NCBI RefSeq assembly: GCF_023380265.1
Contig: NZ_CP093366.1
Location: forward strand, 620,001 to 684,000
Source: Bombilactobacillus folatiphilus
Lineage (GTDB): Bacteria > Bacillota > Bacilli > Lactobacillales > Lactobacillaceae
DNA length: 64,000 nucleotides
Direction: 5' to 3'
Made by a program: the position numbers and the translations under genes. Position 1 is the first letter of the stretch, and each line of letters starts with the position of its first letter. A model generated the notes under the pieces. It saw only the letters and a list, made by a program, of their open reading frames with translations, was not told where the DNA came from and made no database searches. Positions 19,011-29,372 of the stretch are shown piece by piece.

Positions 19011-20696
19011 GTGATATTTTTTATTCTATTGATTTTAATTATTATCTTCTTAATTGTGGGTTTTATATATTTTTACCAAAAAAATTTAAAGACGATTGAC
19101 CAATTAACGGACAAATTTGATCAGACGCAACAACAGAATTTAGATGCAATTGTTGATCAATTAGCTGATTTAAAATTGGCGGGATCTAGTTTGGTTAATT
19201 TTCAAAATGATAAAACTATTTATCATCAACAAAAAAAAGAGATTACGATGTTACAAACGCAACTTATTAATGCTTCTGAAAAGAATGCTAGTTTCCGTGT
19301 TATTTCAGCATGGAATCAATTGAAGCAGATTAATGCGAATTTAGTCTCCCAAAGTTCTGCTCTGGATCAGTCTGTTCAAGGCTTACGCCAGCTGTTTGAC
19401 AGTGTTCAACAAAATCAAGTTAGTCTGAAGCAAGCACAAGAGGAATTAGCACGATTACAAAATAATTTAACACAGCAAAGTACTATCTTAGGGGCGCCGG
19501 TGGCATCTTTACAGCAATTGTTGGATGATATTTCACAAATGTTTGAGCAGGCTATTGAAAAAATTAATCAGGGTGATGCCTTAGCGGCAGATCAAGATTT
19601 GCAACAAATTAATCAACATTTACAAAAATATCGCCAACAATTCACAGCCGTGCAGGAACGTTTAGTGATTGACTATTCTGAACAGATAGAAGAGTTGCAA
19701 AGTGCAGAAAAGAAGATGCAGGTTGCGGGAATTCGGCTTGGTGATCCTCAAATTGAGACGGAACTGCAAAAAATTAAGCAACTCATTATTGAAATGAATC
19801 AAGAGTTGGCCAATCTGCAATTGGATCAATTTGATAATAAGAATCAGCAAATCAAAAAATTAATTGATTATCTGTATGAACGAATTACGGATGAGTGGCG
19901 TGCTAAACGGAAAGTACAGAAGAGTCAGACAATAATTGGCAATTTTATCCGCCATGCTGAAAAACAGAATCATGTATTAAAGCAGAAGATTAATCAGTTA
20001 CTTGAGGAATATGTGGTTCATGATGAAGAACGGCAGACGGTTAATTTTAATTCACAAAAGTTGGGACAAATCAAAGGCGATTACCAAGAACAATTAAAAT
20101 TGATTCGTGAGGAGCATGCAATTTTTTCACAAGTTTGGCAACAGTTGCAAAGTTTTAACCAGCAGTTACAAGAAATTGAGCAACAACAAATTAAAGTGGA
20201 ACAAAATTTGGATGGCTTGACTCACGGCAAAGAGGTTGCAGAAGCTAATTATCATTCTTTTGTTATGAAGTTGAGTCAGTTGAAAAGACAAATAGCAGTT
20301 TTACGACTTAATGGTACTTCTAAAAGTTACCATGATGATTTGCAGATGGTGCAAAAAGAAGTCCAAACGGTGGGAGATATGTTGACACAGGTGCCAGTTG
20401 ATGTGGAAGAACTTACGAAGCAGTTATTTGTGACACAGGAAGATTTAAATAATTTTGATCAAATTACGCAACAATTAATCGCCGATGTACAAATTACGGG
20501 ACGACTGTTACAATATGCTAACAGGTACGTTAATACAGTTCCAGAAGTCCGACAAGCAGCAGATGCTGCGCAAGCTGATTATGATCAACAATTTGATTAT
20601 CAAACTGCGCTTGAAACGATTAGCAATGCTTTAGAGAAAGTTGAACCAGGATCGGCTCAGCGAATTATTGATTTGTACCATGAGGATCATTCTTAA
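19011..20696 (+). CDS. ezrA: Septation ring formation regulator EzrA
   Basis: EzrA is a membrane-anchored spectrin-like protein that limits FtsZ ring assembly to midcell and helps recruit PBPs. The 561-residue product has one N-terminal transmembrane helix (FFILLILIIIFLIVGFIYFY, about residues 3-22) with the bulk cytoplasmic, glutamine-rich and almost entirely coiled coil, which is the EzrA layout and length. The GTG at 19011 is chosen because GCGAGG precedes it by 7 bases and this puts the helix at the N-terminus. A terminator follows. Confidence 0.88.
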   Translation: MIFFILLILIIIFLIVGFIYFYQKNLKTIDQLTDKFDQTQQQNLDAIVDQLADLKLAGSSLVNFQNDKTIYHQQKKEITMLQTQLINASEKNASFRVISAWNQLKQINANLVSQSSALDQSVQGLRQLFDSVQQNQVSLKQAQEELARLQNNLTQQSTILGAPVASLQQLLDDISQMFEQAIEKINQGDALAADQDLQQINQHLQKYRQQFTAVQERLVIDYSEQIEELQSAEKKMQVAGIRLGDPQIETELQKIKQLIIEMNQELANLQLDQFDNKNQQIKKLIDYLYERITDEWRAKRKVQKSQTIIGNFIRHAEKQNHVLKQKINQLLEEYVVHDEERQTVNFNSQKLGQIKGDYQEQLKLIREEHAIFSQVWQQLQSFNQQLQEIEQQQIKVEQNLDGLTHGKEVAEANYHSFVMKLSQLKRQIAVLRLNGTSKSYHDDLQMVQKEVQTVGDMLTQVPVDVEELTKQLFVTQEDLNNFDQITQQLIADVQITGRLLQYANRYVNTVPEVRQAADAAQADYDQQFDYQTALETISNALEKVEPGSAQRIIDLYHEDHS

Positions 20697-20699
20697 AAG

Positions 20700-20726
20700 T
20701 CCTAAACATAATTTTAGGATTTTTTT
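20700..20726 (+). terminator. ezrA terminator
   Basis: TCCTAAA (20700-20706) and TTTAGGA (20713-20719) form a 7-bp stem followed by seven T residues. Confidence 0.85.
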
Positions 20727-20758
20727 GTTTGTAGGAAAATTTTGGGTGGAGTGAAATG

Positions 20759-21904
20759 ATGATTTATTTCGATAATAGTGCCACAACATTAATTGAGCCA
20801 TCAGTTTTAAAGACTTATCAGCAAGTTAGTACGGATTATTGGGGTAATCCCTCTAGTTTGCACCATTTAGGCGATAAAGCAACGCAGATTTTGGCTGCTA
20901 GCCGCAAGCAGATTGCGGACAATTTAGGTTGTTTACCAGAAGAAATTTATTTTACTAGTGGCGGTTCTGAGGGTGATAATTGGATTATTAAGGGTACTGC
21001 TATTGAAAAGCAAGTCTTTGGTAAGCATATTGTTACGTCGCAAATTGAGCATCCAGCGGTGACAAAAACATTACAGCAGTTAGAAAAATTAGGGTTTGAA
21101 GTAACCTATTTGCCAGTGAATAAAGATGGTCATGTAGCGGCGTCGGATGTTCAGGCAGCGATTCGACCAGATACTATTTTGGTAACGATTATGGGTGTCA
21201 ATAATGAAGTTGGCGCAATCCAGCCGATTGCTGAAATTGGCAAAATTCTGGAAGCTTATCCTAATATTCATTTTCATGTTGATGCCGTTCAAACTGTAGG
21301 CAAAAATCTCAGACAACAATTGTTTAGTCCGAGAGTTGATTTTGCAACTTTTTCAGGGCATAAATTTCATGCACCACGTGGAACGGGTTTTATTTATGCT
21401 AAAAAGCATCGCAAAATAGCATCATTGATTAACGGTGGTGGTCAAGAAAATAATTGGCGTGGTGGGACTGAAAATACGCCTGCCATTGTAGCTATGGCTA
21501 GAGCTTGGCGGTTGGCTACAACTGATGAAGCTATTAAAGCTCAAAAGCAGCAACAATTAAGACAGATGCTGTTTGAGCATTTAAATACTTTAAAGAATGC
21601 AGTTATTTTTTCACGTATGGATGCAGGCTTTGCACCGCATATTTTGTGTTTTGCGTTAAAAGGTGTGCGTGGTGAAACGATTGTTCACGCTTTTGAAGAG
21701 TATGGTATTTATTTATCCACAACCAGTGCTTGTTCATCACGAAATGGTGAAGAATCTATTACGCTTAAAGCTATGCATGTTCCAGATGCGTTGGCTACGA
21801 GTGCAGTGCGGGTCAGTTTAGATGAGATGAACACAATTGAGGAAATGCGCTCATTTATTGTTGCTCTGGATAAAATTTATCAGCATTTTCAAGTATTAAA
21901 TTAG
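20759..21904 (+). CDS. nifS: Cysteine desulfurase, NifS type, paired with ThiI
   Basis: A PLP enzyme that takes sulfur from cysteine as a persulfide. The 381-residue product has the N-terminus IYFDNSATT, the PLP lysine in SGHKFHAPRGTG and the catalytic cysteine in TSACSSRNGEE. The second of two adjacent ATGs is chosen for SD spacing (GGTGGAG). It lies 9 bases ahead of thiI, the classic pair in which the desulfurase feeds 4-thiouridine formation. A second desulfurase at 54566 sits with mnmA. Confidence 0.92.
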   Translation: MIYFDNSATTLIEPSVLKTYQQVSTDYWGNPSSLHHLGDKATQILAASRKQIADNLGCLPEEIYFTSGGSEGDNWIIKGTAIEKQVFGKHIVTSQIEHPAVTKTLQQLEKLGFEVTYLPVNKDGHVAASDVQAAIRPDTILVTIMGVNNEVGAIQPIAEIGKILEAYPNIHFHVDAVQTVGKNLRQQLFSPRVDFATFSGHKFHAPRGTGFIYAKKHRKIASLINGGGQENNWRGGTENTPAIVAMARAWRLATTDEAIKAQKQQQLRQMLFEHLNTLKNAVIFSRMDAGFAPHILCFALKGVRGETIVHAFEEYGIYLSTTSACSSRNGEESITLKAMHVPDALATSAVRVSLDEMNTIEEMRSFIVALDKIYQHFQVLN

Positions 21905-21913
21905 GAGAATTTT

Positions 21914-23131
21914 ATGGAATATACAGAAGTTATGATTCGTTATGGCGAGTTGTCAACTAAGGGTAAAAATCGGCGTAGCTTTATTGATCGATTGCATGGT
22001 AATGTTGAAAAAGTTTTACAACCTTATCCGCAAGTTAGGATTCATCCTAAGCGAGATCGGATGCATATTAACTTGCATGGTGCTGATGCTCAAGGCGTAA
22101 TGGAGCGATTATGCGTTGTTTTCGGCATTCAAAATTATTCACCCAGTGTGCAAATTGAGAAGGATTTGGGGCAAATTAAACAATTAGCTTTGCAAATGGT
22201 TCAAGAGCAATATCAAGTTGGGAAAACATTTAAAATCGCTACTAAAAGGGCAGATCATGATTTTGAATATGATACAAATCAAATCAATTTGGCGGTAGGC
22301 GACTATGTCAGTGAACATATTCCCGAAATTCAAGCTGAAATGCGTCATCCTGATATTAAAATTCAAATCGAAATTCGTATGGATGGAGCTTATTTGTCTA
22401 GTCATACTTATAAGGGTGCCGGTGGGTTGCCTGTTGGCACCGCGGGTAAAGCAGAATTGATGTTGTCTGGTGGAATTGATTCGCCTGTGGCTGGTTACTT
22501 GGCGATGAAACGGGGCGTGGAAATTGAAATGGTACATTTTTACAGCCCACCGTATACCAGCGAGCATGCGTTACAGAAAGCTAAGGATTTGACAGTTAAG
22601 TTGGCTAAATATGTGGGGCACATTCAATTTATTCAAGTTCCGTTTACGGAAATTCAAGAGACAATTAAGCAAAAAGTTCCTGAAGGTTATTTAATGACTA
22701 TTCAGCGTCGTTTTATGTTACGATTAACAGATTTGATTCGGCAAAAACGGCAGGGTTTAGCGATTTTTAACGGTGAATCTGTTGGACAGGTTGCTTCACA
22801 AACTTTGGAAAGTATGGCAGCCATTAATGATGTCACAACGACTCCGATTGTACGTCCAGTGGCTACAATGGACAAAACTGAAATTATCAAGATTGCTGAA
22901 GAGATTGATACATTTAATCTCTCAATTCAACCATTTGAAGATTGTTGTACGATTTTTGCACCGCCGCGCCCCAAGACCAAACCTAATCTGAAAAAAGCTC
23001 GTCAGTATGAATCATTGTTAGATATTGATGGCTTAATTGAGCGTTCTTTGGCTGGAATTGAGGTTACTAATATTACACCATTTGATAATTTTTTAGATCA
23101 AGAAGATGAGGAAATTACGTCACTGTTATAA
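21914..23131 (+). CDS. thiI: tRNA 4-thiouridine synthase ThiI
   Basis: ThiI adenylates and thiolates U8 of tRNAs; in some bacteria it also serves thiamine synthesis. The 405-residue product has the N-terminal ferredoxin-like/THUMP region ([14 protein letters not shown] at the start), the PP-loop [13 protein letters not shown] near residue 185, and the conserved ending [17 protein letters not shown]. There is no C-terminal rhodanese domain, so sulfur must come directly from the adjacent NifS. SD AGGAG precedes the ATG. Confidence 0.95.
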   Translation: MEYTEVMIRYGELSTKGKNRRSFIDRLHGNVEKVLQPYPQVRIHPKRDRMHINLHGADAQGVMERLCVVFGIQNYSPSVQIEKDLGQIKQLALQMVQEQYQVGKTFKIATKRADHDFEYDTNQINLAVGDYVSEHIPEIQAEMRHPDIKIQIEIRMDGAYLSSHTYKGAGGLPVGTAGKAELMLSGGIDSPVAGYLAMKRGVEIEMVHFYSPPYTSEHALQKAKDLTVKLAKYVGHIQFIQVPFTEIQETIKQKVPEGYLMTIQRRFMLRLTDLIRQKRQGLAIFNGESVGQVASQTLESMAAINDVTTTPIVRPVATMDKTEIIKIAEEIDTFNLSIQPFEDCCTIFAPPRPKTKPNLKKARQYESLLDIDGLIERSLAGIEVTNITPFDNFLDQEDEEITSLL

Positions 23132-23137
23132 TAAAAC

Positions 23138-23166
23138 TTGACGGTAGGTACTTTTTTTCTTAAAAT
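23138..23166 (+). promoter_or_regulatory. Sigma-A promoter of the valS T-box transcript
   Basis: TTGACG (23138-23143) and TAAAAT (23161-23166) are separated by exactly 17 bp. It begins within the thiI-valS gap, just ahead of the T-box leader. Confidence 0.8.
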
Positions 23167-23172
23167 GAAATC

Positions 23173-23393
23173 AATATTAAAAAGCGATGAACAAGAGGCT
23201 TTTAGTAGCTAATTTACAGGGAGACTATCTGAGTGAGAATTAGTCGATGGGTTAGTAAAAGTTGTAACTTGTGAGCTGTCAATTTGACCGGGTAACCGTT
23301 ACTTTTTTTGAGATAAAGTCTAATTCAGTTGGCTTTAATTTAGGTGGTACCGCGTATGCCCACATTCGTCCTAAGCAATTAGGGCGTTTTTTT
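23173..23393 (+). promoter_or_regulatory. T-box riboswitch, valine-tRNA type, upstream of valS
   Basis: The leader ends with the canonical T-box AGGTGGTACCGCG (23342-23354) and an intrinsic terminator (stem 23367-23374 with 23379-23386, loop GCAA, then seven T residues). The likely specifier is GTA (23264-23266), a valine codon followed by the conserved-looking ACTTGTGAG. The TGGT in the T-box predicts discriminator base A73, which fits tRNA-Val. Uncharged tRNA-Val should stabilise the antiterminator and allow valS transcription. Confidence 0.93.
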
Positions 23394-23413
23394 ATATATA
23401 GGAGTTGGAATTT

Positions 23414-26062
23414 ATGTCGAATCAAGAAACAACTATGGCACCAAAATATGATCATAACGAAGTGGAGAATGGTCGTTATCAACAATGGGTGGATGCAGGT
23501 TTGTTTAAACCTAGCGGTGATCAAAAAGCAAAACCTTATTCTATCGTAATTCCTCCGCCAAATGTAACGGGTAAATTACATTTGGGCCATGCTTGGGATA
23601 CAACTTTGCAGGATATTCTGATTCGCCAAAAGCGTATGCAAGGTTTTGATACTTTATATTTACCTGGAATGGATCATGCAGGAATTGCGACCCAAGCTAA
23701 GGTAGAGGCTAAACTGCGCGCGGAAGGTAAAACGCGATTTGATTTAGGTCGTGATGATTTTGTCAAAGAAGTCTGGAAGTGGAAAGAAGAATACGCACAG
23801 ATTATTCGTTCACAATGGGCTAAAATGGGCCTATCATTAGACTATTCGCGTGAACGGTTTACCTTGGATGAAGGCCTATCTAAGGCAGTCCGGAAAGTTT
23901 TTGTTGATTTATATAATAAGGGCTTGATTTATCGTGGTGAATACATCATTAACTGGGATCCTGAGTTGCAAACCGCATTATCAGATATTGAGGTAGAACA
24001 CCAAGATGATGCAGGAGCCTTTTATCATGTGAAATATCCTTTTGCAGATGGATCCGGTTTTATTGAAATTGCAACAACACGTCCGGAAACGATGCCTGGC
24101 GATGTTGCGATTGCAGTTTATCCAGGTGATGAACGTTATCAAGATGTTGTCGGTAAAGAAGTTATTTTACCGTTATTTGGTCGTAAATTGCCGATTATCG
24201 AGGACCATTATGTTGATCCTGAATTTGGAACTGGAATGGTCAAAATTACGCCAGCACATGATCCCAATGACTTTAAAGTCGGTAATCGTCATGATTTAGA
24301 ACGGATTAATGTCATGAATGCTGATGGGAGCATGAACGAGAATGCGGGCAAATATGCGGGGATGGATCGTTTTGCTGCACGTAAAGCAATTGCTCAGGAT
24401 TTAAAGGAACAAGGCTATTTATTAAAAGAAGAGCCGATTACGCATAGTGTTGGCCATTCTGAACGTTCAGGTGTTCAGGTTGAGCCACGTTTATCAACAC
24501 AATGGTTTGTCAAAATGCAACCGCTGGCTGAAATGGTATTGAAAAATCAGCAAACTAAAGGCAAAGTTAATTTTGTTCCAGAACGTTTTGAAAATACGTT
24601 TGAACAATGGATGAGCAATGTACATGACTGGGTTATTTCGCGTCAATTATGGTGGGGACATCGGATTCCAGCTTGGTATCATAAGCAAACTGGTGAAATG
24701 TATGTAGGTGAGACAGCCCCAGAAGATGCCCAAAATTGGGAACAAGATCCAGATGTGTTGGATACTTGGTTTTCTAGTGCGTTATGGCCATTTTCAACCC
24801 TAGGTTGGCCTGATGAAGAGTCTTCAGACTTTAAACGCTATTTTCCAACGAATGCTTTGGTAACAGGTTACGATATTATCTTTTTCTGGGTTGCCCGAAT
24901 GGTCTTTGAAGGATTAGAGTTTACTGGAGAACGACCATTTAAGGATGTTTTGATCCATGGTTTAATGCGCGATGAAAAAGGTCGTAAAATGAGTAAATCT
25001 TTGGGAAATGGGATTGATCCCATGGATGTGATTGATAAATATGGCGTTGATGCATTGCGTTGGTTTTTGATTACTGGTTCTGCGCCGGGGCAAGATACGC
25101 GCTTTAGTTATGAAAAAGTGAGTGCAGCATGGAACTTTATCAATAAAATTTGGAATGCAAGCCGTTTTGTGATCATGAATCTTGAAGATACACAACCGCA
25201 ATTACCAGCAGTTGAGCAGTTAGATTTAACGGATCAGTGGATTTTGTCAGAATTGAATACAACTGTCGAAAATGTGTTGCGTCTCTCAGATAATTATGAA
25301 TTCGGTGAAGTGGGACGGGCTTTGTACAATTTTGTTTGGAATGAGTTTTGTGATTGGTATATTGAATTAAGCAAGGCTACCTTAAATGGAGACAATGAAC
25401 AGAAAAAAACTGCTAAGCGGCAAGTTTTGGCTTATATTTTGGATCAAATTTTGCGTTTACTGCATCCAATTATGCCTTTTGTAACGGAAAAAATTTGGTT
25501 AACAATGCCTCATACTGGTCAATCCTTAGTTGTAGCTGAATATCCGGTAGTACACAAGGAATTGGCGCAACCACAGGCAGTTGAACAAATGCAGACTGTG
25601 ATTGAATTAATTCAGGCGATTAGGCAAATTCGCTCGCAAGCTAATGCGCCATTAGCTAATCCCATTGATATTTTGATCAAGCCGCAAGATGAAACTAAAT
25701 TATCTTTAATTAATAGTAGTCAAGAATATATTGAGCGATTAGGACATCCCAAACAGCTAATGATTGCGCTAGATTTACAAGCTCCAAAATTAGCCATGAG
25801 TGCAGTAGTTGACGGTGCAGAAATTTATATTCCGTTGGCGGAATTAGTTAATTTGGAAGAAGAAATTCAGCGTCAAGAAAAAGAATTGGCTAAGGTTCGA
25901 AAAGATATTGATTTCTTAACGGGTAAATTAAATAATCAAGGTTTTGTTGCCCATGCTCCAGCGCAAGTCATTGATCAACAAAAAGCAAAATTAAATGATG
26001 CTAGGAAGCGTCAAACAAAGATTCAGGCTAGAATTGCTGAATTAAAGCAAAATGACGATTAA
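23414..26062 (+). CDS. valS: Valyl-tRNA synthetase
   Basis: A class Ia synthetase that charges tRNA-Val. The 882-residue product has the HIGH-type motif [15 protein letters not shown] near residue 47, the editing domain with [12 protein letters not shown], and the KMSKS loop [11 protein letters not shown]. The C-terminal coiled coil (residues about 815-882, [18 protein letters not shown]) is characteristic of ValRS. The ATG at 23414 follows GGAGTTGG; an in-frame TTG nine bases earlier is rejected. It is controlled by the T-box leader just upstream. Confidence 0.98.
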   Translation: MSNQETTMAPKYDHNEVENGRYQQWVDAGLFKPSGDQKAKPYSIVIPPPNVTGKLHLGHAWDTTLQDILIRQKRMQGFDTLYLPGMDHAGIATQAKVEAKLRAEGKTRFDLGRDDFVKEVWKWKEEYAQIIRSQWAKMGLSLDYSRERFTLDEGLSKAVRKVFVDLYNKGLIYRGEYIINWDPELQTALSDIEVEHQDDAGAFYHVKYPFADGSGFIEIATTRPETMPGDVAIAVYPGDERYQDVVGKEVILPLFGRKLPIIEDHYVDPEFGTGMVKITPAHDPNDFKVGNRHDLERINVMNADGSMNENAGKYAGMDRFAARKAIAQDLKEQGYLLKEEPITHSVGHSERSGVQVEPRLSTQWFVKMQPLAEMVLKNQQTKGKVNFVPERFENTFEQWMSNVHDWVISRQLWWGHRIPAWYHKQTGEMYVGETAPEDAQNWEQDPDVLDTWFSSALWPFSTLGWPDEESSDFKRYFPTNALVTGYDIIFFWVARMVFEGLEFTGERPFKDVLIHGLMRDEKGRKMSKSLGNGIDPMDVIDKYGVDALRWFLITGSAPGQDTRFSYEKVSAAWNFINKIWNASRFVIMNLEDTQPQLPAVEQLDLTDQWILSELNTTVENVLRLSDNYEFGEVGRALYNFVWNEFCDWYIELSKATLNGDNEQKKTAKRQVLAYILDQILRLLHPIMPFVTEKIWLTMPHTGQSLVVAEYPVVHKELAQPQAVEQMQTVIELIQAIRQIRSQANAPLANPIDILIKPQDETKLSLINSSQEYIERLGHPKQLMIALDLQAPKLAMSAVVDGAEIYIPLAELVNLEEEIQRQEKELAKVRKDIDFLTGKLNNQGFVAHAPAQVIDQQKAKLNDARKRQTKIQARIAELKQNDD

Positions 26063-26099
26063 GTTTAAGTGATGCGGTTTTCATTTTAGTAATTTTATT

Positions 26100-26140
26100 A
26101 AGGACTAATTTCGATTTGTGATCGATTTTAGCCCTTTTAA
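26100..26140 (+). terminator. valS terminator
   Basis: Two 16-base arms (26100-26115 and 26121-26136) pair with three mismatches around a 5-base loop, followed by a T-rich end. It lies 37 bases after the valS stop. Confidence 0.75.
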
Positions 26141-26239
26141 TTTGCGGCCATTTTTTAAAATAAATTTATTTTAATATTTTATTAATATGATGAGCATGGT
26201 ATCATATTGGATATTAGGATAAGAAAGGGGAAATTTTTT

Positions 26240-27184
26240 ATGAGAATTGCAGTCGTAGGTGTTGGTGCGATGGGAAACCGTTTTGGTTATGCGTTATCCC
26301 AAGCAGGTAATGATGTTACTTTAGTTGATGGTTGGCAACCCAATGTTGAAGCTATTAGACAAAATGGTTTGCGAGCTAATCTAAACGGTGAAGAGGTGCA
26401 GACCCCTTTGCCTATTTATTATCCTAGTGAAGTTAATCAAATTGAGGAACCTGTTGATTTAATTGTTGTTTTCACTAAGTCGTATCAATTAGAGGAATAT
26501 TTTGACCAAATTAAACCGCTTCTGACTCCACAAACTTATGTTTTATGCCTGATGAATGGCATGGGTCATGAAAATATTTTAGAAAAGTATGTGGATCAAA
26601 ATTTGTTATTGATTGGTGTTACCATGTTTACTGCTGGTTTGGATAAGCCAGGTCATGCACAATTATTCGGCGATGGCAATGTAGAAATTCAAAACCTGGG
26701 ACCTAAAGGTGAGACTTTTGCTAAAAAAGTGGTGGAAACTTTGAGTCAAGCAAAGTTGAATGCTAAATATAGTACTAGTGCACGCTACTCTATTTGGCGC
26801 AAAGCTTGTGTGAATGGGACCTTGAATTCACTTTGTTCGCTTTTGGAGTGTAATATGGGTGAATTAGGTCAAACTAAAGAAGCCAAAACTTATTTAAAGG
26901 ATATCATTGCAGAATTTGCAGCAGTTGCAAAGCATGAGAACATTGTATTGGATCAAGATGAAGTTTTTCATCATATTGACGAAACTTTTTACGGTAATAT
27001 TGCTAATCATTATCCTTCTATGTATCAAGATTTAGTCAAAAATCATCGTATGACAGAGATTGATTTTATTAATGGTGCGGTATGGCGACGTGGTCAAAAA
27101 TATGGTGTACCAACACCTGAATGTCGTTTACTAACCCAATTAATTCACAGTAAGGAACAATTAGTTGGGGCAAAATTAGATTAA
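26240..27184 (+). CDS. 2-dehydropantoate 2-reductase family (PanE/ApbA) oxidoreductase
   Basis: The family reduces ketopantoate to pantoate with NADPH. Lactic acid bacterial members also reduce branched-chain 2-oxo acids, so the substrate here is open. The 314-residue product begins MRIAVVGVGAMGNRFGYALS, a GxGxxG Rossmann motif, and has the conserved lysine and asparagine region WRKACVNGTLNSLCSLLECNMGE (read in part) near residue 190. No pantothenate genes adjoin it. The ATG at 26240 follows AAAGGGG. It is flanked by terminators and probably monocistronic. Confidence 0.85.
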   Translation: MRIAVVGVGAMGNRFGYALSQAGNDVTLVDGWQPNVEAIRQNGLRANLNGEEVQTPLPIYYPSEVNQIEEPVDLIVVFTKSYQLEEYFDQIKPLLTPQTYVLCLMNGMGHENILEKYVDQNLLLIGVTMFTAGLDKPGHAQLFGDGNVEIQNLGPKGETFAKKVVETLSQAKLNAKYSTSARYSIWRKACVNGTLNSLCSLLECNMGELGQTKEAKTYLKDIIAEFAAVAKHENIVLDQDEVFHHIDETFYGNIANHYPSMYQDLVKNHRMTEIDFINGAVWRRGQKYGVPTPECRLLTQLIHSKEQLVGAKLD

Positions 27185-27196
27185 TTTTCTGTCTGA

Positions 27197-27232
27197 ACAT
27201 CCGCTTTCTGGGCTGAAAGTGGGTGTTTTTTG
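27197..27232 (+). terminator. Terminator after the PanE-like gene
   Basis: ACATCCGCTTTC (27197-27208) pairs with GAAAGTGGGTGT (27215-27226), including two G-U pairs, around a 6-base loop, then a run of T residues. Confidence 0.85.
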
Positions 27233-27317
27233 TATCCATTCAAAATAATTTAAGTTGTGATACGAGGTACTTTGTAGTTACAATAAGTAAAATTGGATGC
27301 AGAAGAAAGGATTTTGT

Positions 27318-28607
27318 GTGAGGATGAAGCTTACTAATTACGAAAAGGCGTTAAACTATATTCATAATTTGCCTAGACTGCATGAAACTAATAATTTAAA
27401 GTTTGTGAGACAAGCGCTAGAGTATTTGGATAATCCTCAGGATCAAATTGCGACAGTTCATGTTACGGGCACTAATGGTAAGGGGACAACTTGTTATTAT
27501 TTAACGCAATTTTTGATTAATAATGGTGATAAAGTGGCGACATTCACTTCACCATATGTTGAACAATTTACAGAACGGTTTCAAATTGACGAAATTCCTG
27601 TGTCTCCCGAAACAATTGTTGATTTGACAAGACAGGTGGATCAAGTAGTTAAACAAATTAAGAAGCAAGATTCTGAATTTTATTTAGTGGAATTTGAGTT
27701 TTTAGTAGTGATGATGTTTTTATTATGTGTTCAGGAACAAGTAGATTGGGGAATTATTGAGGCTGGGATTGGTGGCCAGCATGATAAGACGAATGTTATT
27801 CACCCCAAATTATCAATCATCACTAATGTAGGGTTGGACCATATGAAATTGATTGGCCCTACTTTAGAAGATATTGCTCGTGAAAAAGCTGGTGTTATCA
27901 AGCAGGATGTCCCTATCCTTTTGGGAGATATAACACCGGATGTTTTGTCCATTTTTTTAGAGACTGCAAAACAAAAACAAGCACCTGTGTTCAAATTTAG
28001 AGATGATTTTACAATATCAAACGTTAAAATGCGCGAATCCAAGACAACTTTCTTTACTTGGCAAGATCCAAACTATCTATGGAAGAATCTGCAATTGAAT
28101 ACGATTTCAAAAACACAATTACAAGATGTTGCTTTGGCTATCAAAGCCTACGTTACTTTAGTTTCACATCCTGATGTAAATGATATTCAGCGTGGATTAA
28201 GAGTTTACGGTTTGCCTGCGCGGATGCAGTTTCTAAGCGAAGAACCATTGATTATCTTAGATGGAGCTCATAATTTACCGGCGATCACTCAATTATTAGC
28301 AGATATCCAACCTTTAAAGCAGTCCAAACGTTTGATTGTTTTGTACGCGGCGATGCAGGACAAACAGCGAGATGCTATTTTAACGTCTATTTCCAAAGTT
28401 GCAACACAAATTTTTGTTACTCAATTAACTGAGCAACGTTCGGCTAAAGAAATGGATTATCAATTACCCAAACAAGCGATTTTTGTACCTTCTTGGCGCC
28501 TAGCGTTTGGGCAGGCGGTTAATAGCCTAGACAACGATAGTTTGCTTTTAATTTGCGGGTCGTTACATTTTGCGGGAGATATTTTACGATTACTCAAAGA
28601 AAATTAA
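27318..28607 (+). CDS. folC: Folylpolyglutamate synthase / dihydrofolate synthase
   Basis: FolC adds glutamate to folates and may also make dihydrofolate from dihydropteroate. It is a Mur ligase relative. The 429-residue product has the P-loop VTGTNGKGTT near residue 54, FTSPYVEQFTERFQ, and the metal-binding region IIEAGIGGQHDKTNV. The GTG at 27318 is chosen because AAAGGA lies 7 bases upstream; the product starts MRMKLTNYEKAL. Often folC follows valS directly, as it nearly does here. Confidence 0.93.
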   Translation: MRMKLTNYEKALNYIHNLPRLHETNNLKFVRQALEYLDNPQDQIATVHVTGTNGKGTTCYYLTQFLINNGDKVATFTSPYVEQFTERFQIDEIPVSPETIVDLTRQVDQVVKQIKKQDSEFYLVEFEFLVVMMFLLCVQEQVDWGIIEAGIGGQHDKTNVIHPKLSIITNVGLDHMKLIGPTLEDIAREKAGVIKQDVPILLGDITPDVLSIFLETAKQKQAPVFKFRDDFTISNVKMRESKTTFFTWQDPNYLWKNLQLNTISKTQLQDVALAIKAYVTLVSHPDVNDIQRGLRVYGLPARMQFLSEEPLIILDGAHNLPAITQLLADIQPLKQSKRLIVLYAAMQDKQRDAILTSISKVATQIFVTQLTEQRSAKEMDYQLPKQAIFVPSWRLAFGQAVNSLDNDSLLLICGSLHFAGDILRLLKEN

Positions 28608-28610
28608 TCG

Positions 28611-28648
28611 TTTTGCATAATTTTGCTTGAGGTGAAAATTATGCAGAA
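28611..28648 (+). promoter_or_regulatory. Hairpin enclosing the radC ribosome-binding site and start codon
   Basis: TTTTGCATAATTTT (28611-28624) pairs with AAAATTATGCAGAA (28635-28648). The 10-base loop GCTTGAGGTG contains the SD and the radC ATG (28641-28643) lies inside the 3' arm. This is a direct sequence observation; a control function is inferred. Confidence 0.6.
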
Positions 28649-29285
28649 GAAAACTAACGACAATTGGTTGCCGCAGAATTTGACAATTTCTCAATTGTTA
28701 ATGTTAATCTTGGACCAAACTTTAGCAGAAGATGTTAGATTGACAATTGTCCAACAATTAGCTGCTTATAGTGCTGGTTTCACGGATTTATTGAAGTTAA
28801 GACAATTATCCAGAGGGCAGATCACTTATTTATCGTTTGAGGATCTAAGGCGTCTACAAGCAATTTTGGAGATAAGTACGCGTTTGAATTATCAAAATCA
28901 ATTATCTGTGGGACAAATTTTTTCCACGCAACAATTGGGTAAACATCTAATCAAGAAATGGTGTCAAACAGATCATGAGGAATTGTTAGGCTTCTTTTTT
29001 GACGCACAACGACAATTATTATGTGAACAGGTGATTTTCATGGGCTCACTAGATCAGGCATTGGTGCATCCTCGTGAAATTATGCAGATAGCATTGAATT
29101 TACCTTGTAAATACTTTGTTGTGGCACACAATCATCCTAGTGGCAATTTAACTCCATCAAATGCGGATATTACTTTTACTCAACGTTTGGCAACGTGTGG
29201 TCATTGCTTAGAGATCGAATTAGTTGATCATCTCATTATTGGCAAAAATAATTTCAGCAGTTTTCGACAATTAGAACTGTTGTAA
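28641..29285 (+). CDS. radC: RadC-family JAB/MPN domain protein
   Basis: The family has a JAMM metal-binding fold; despite the name, a role in DNA repair is not established. The 214-residue product has an N-terminal helix-hairpin-helix-like region and the C-terminal JAMM motif VVAHNHPSGNLTPSNAD (HxHPSG...S..D), with the upstream glutamate in LLCEQVIFMGS. The ATG at 28641 lies 7 bases from GAGGTG, but both are within a predicted hairpin. It is placed just before mreB, as in many Firmicutes. Confidence 0.9.
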   Translation: MQKKTNDNWLPQNLTISQLLMLILDQTLAEDVRLTIVQQLAAYSAGFTDLLKLRQLSRGQITYLSFEDLRRLQAILEISTRLNYQNQLSVGQIFSTQQLGKHLIKKWCQTDHEELLGFFFDAQRQLLCEQVIFMGSLDQALVHPREIMQIALNLPCKYFVVAHNHPSGNLTPSNADITFTQRLATCGHCLEIELVDHLIIGKNNFSSFRQLELL

Positions 29286-29320
29286 TGGCACAATAAATGT
29301 TTTTGAATTAAAATTTTGTA

Positions 29321-29329
29321 TGATATAAT
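29321..29329 (+). promoter_or_regulatory. Extended -10 promoter of mreB
   Basis: TGATATAAT is an exact extended -10 (TG-n-TATAAT), 43 bases before the mreB start. The best -35 candidates, TTTTGA at 17 bp or TTGAAT at 15 bp, are weak. Confidence 0.6.
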
Positions 29330-29372
29330 TTAATAGATATGATAAGTACTGTTAATTTAAGGAGATAGTGTT

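Noticed and set aside
23271..23549. Short frames in the valS leader
   Set aside because: They cross the T-box and terminator structures and overlap the valS start; the RNA structure explains the region.
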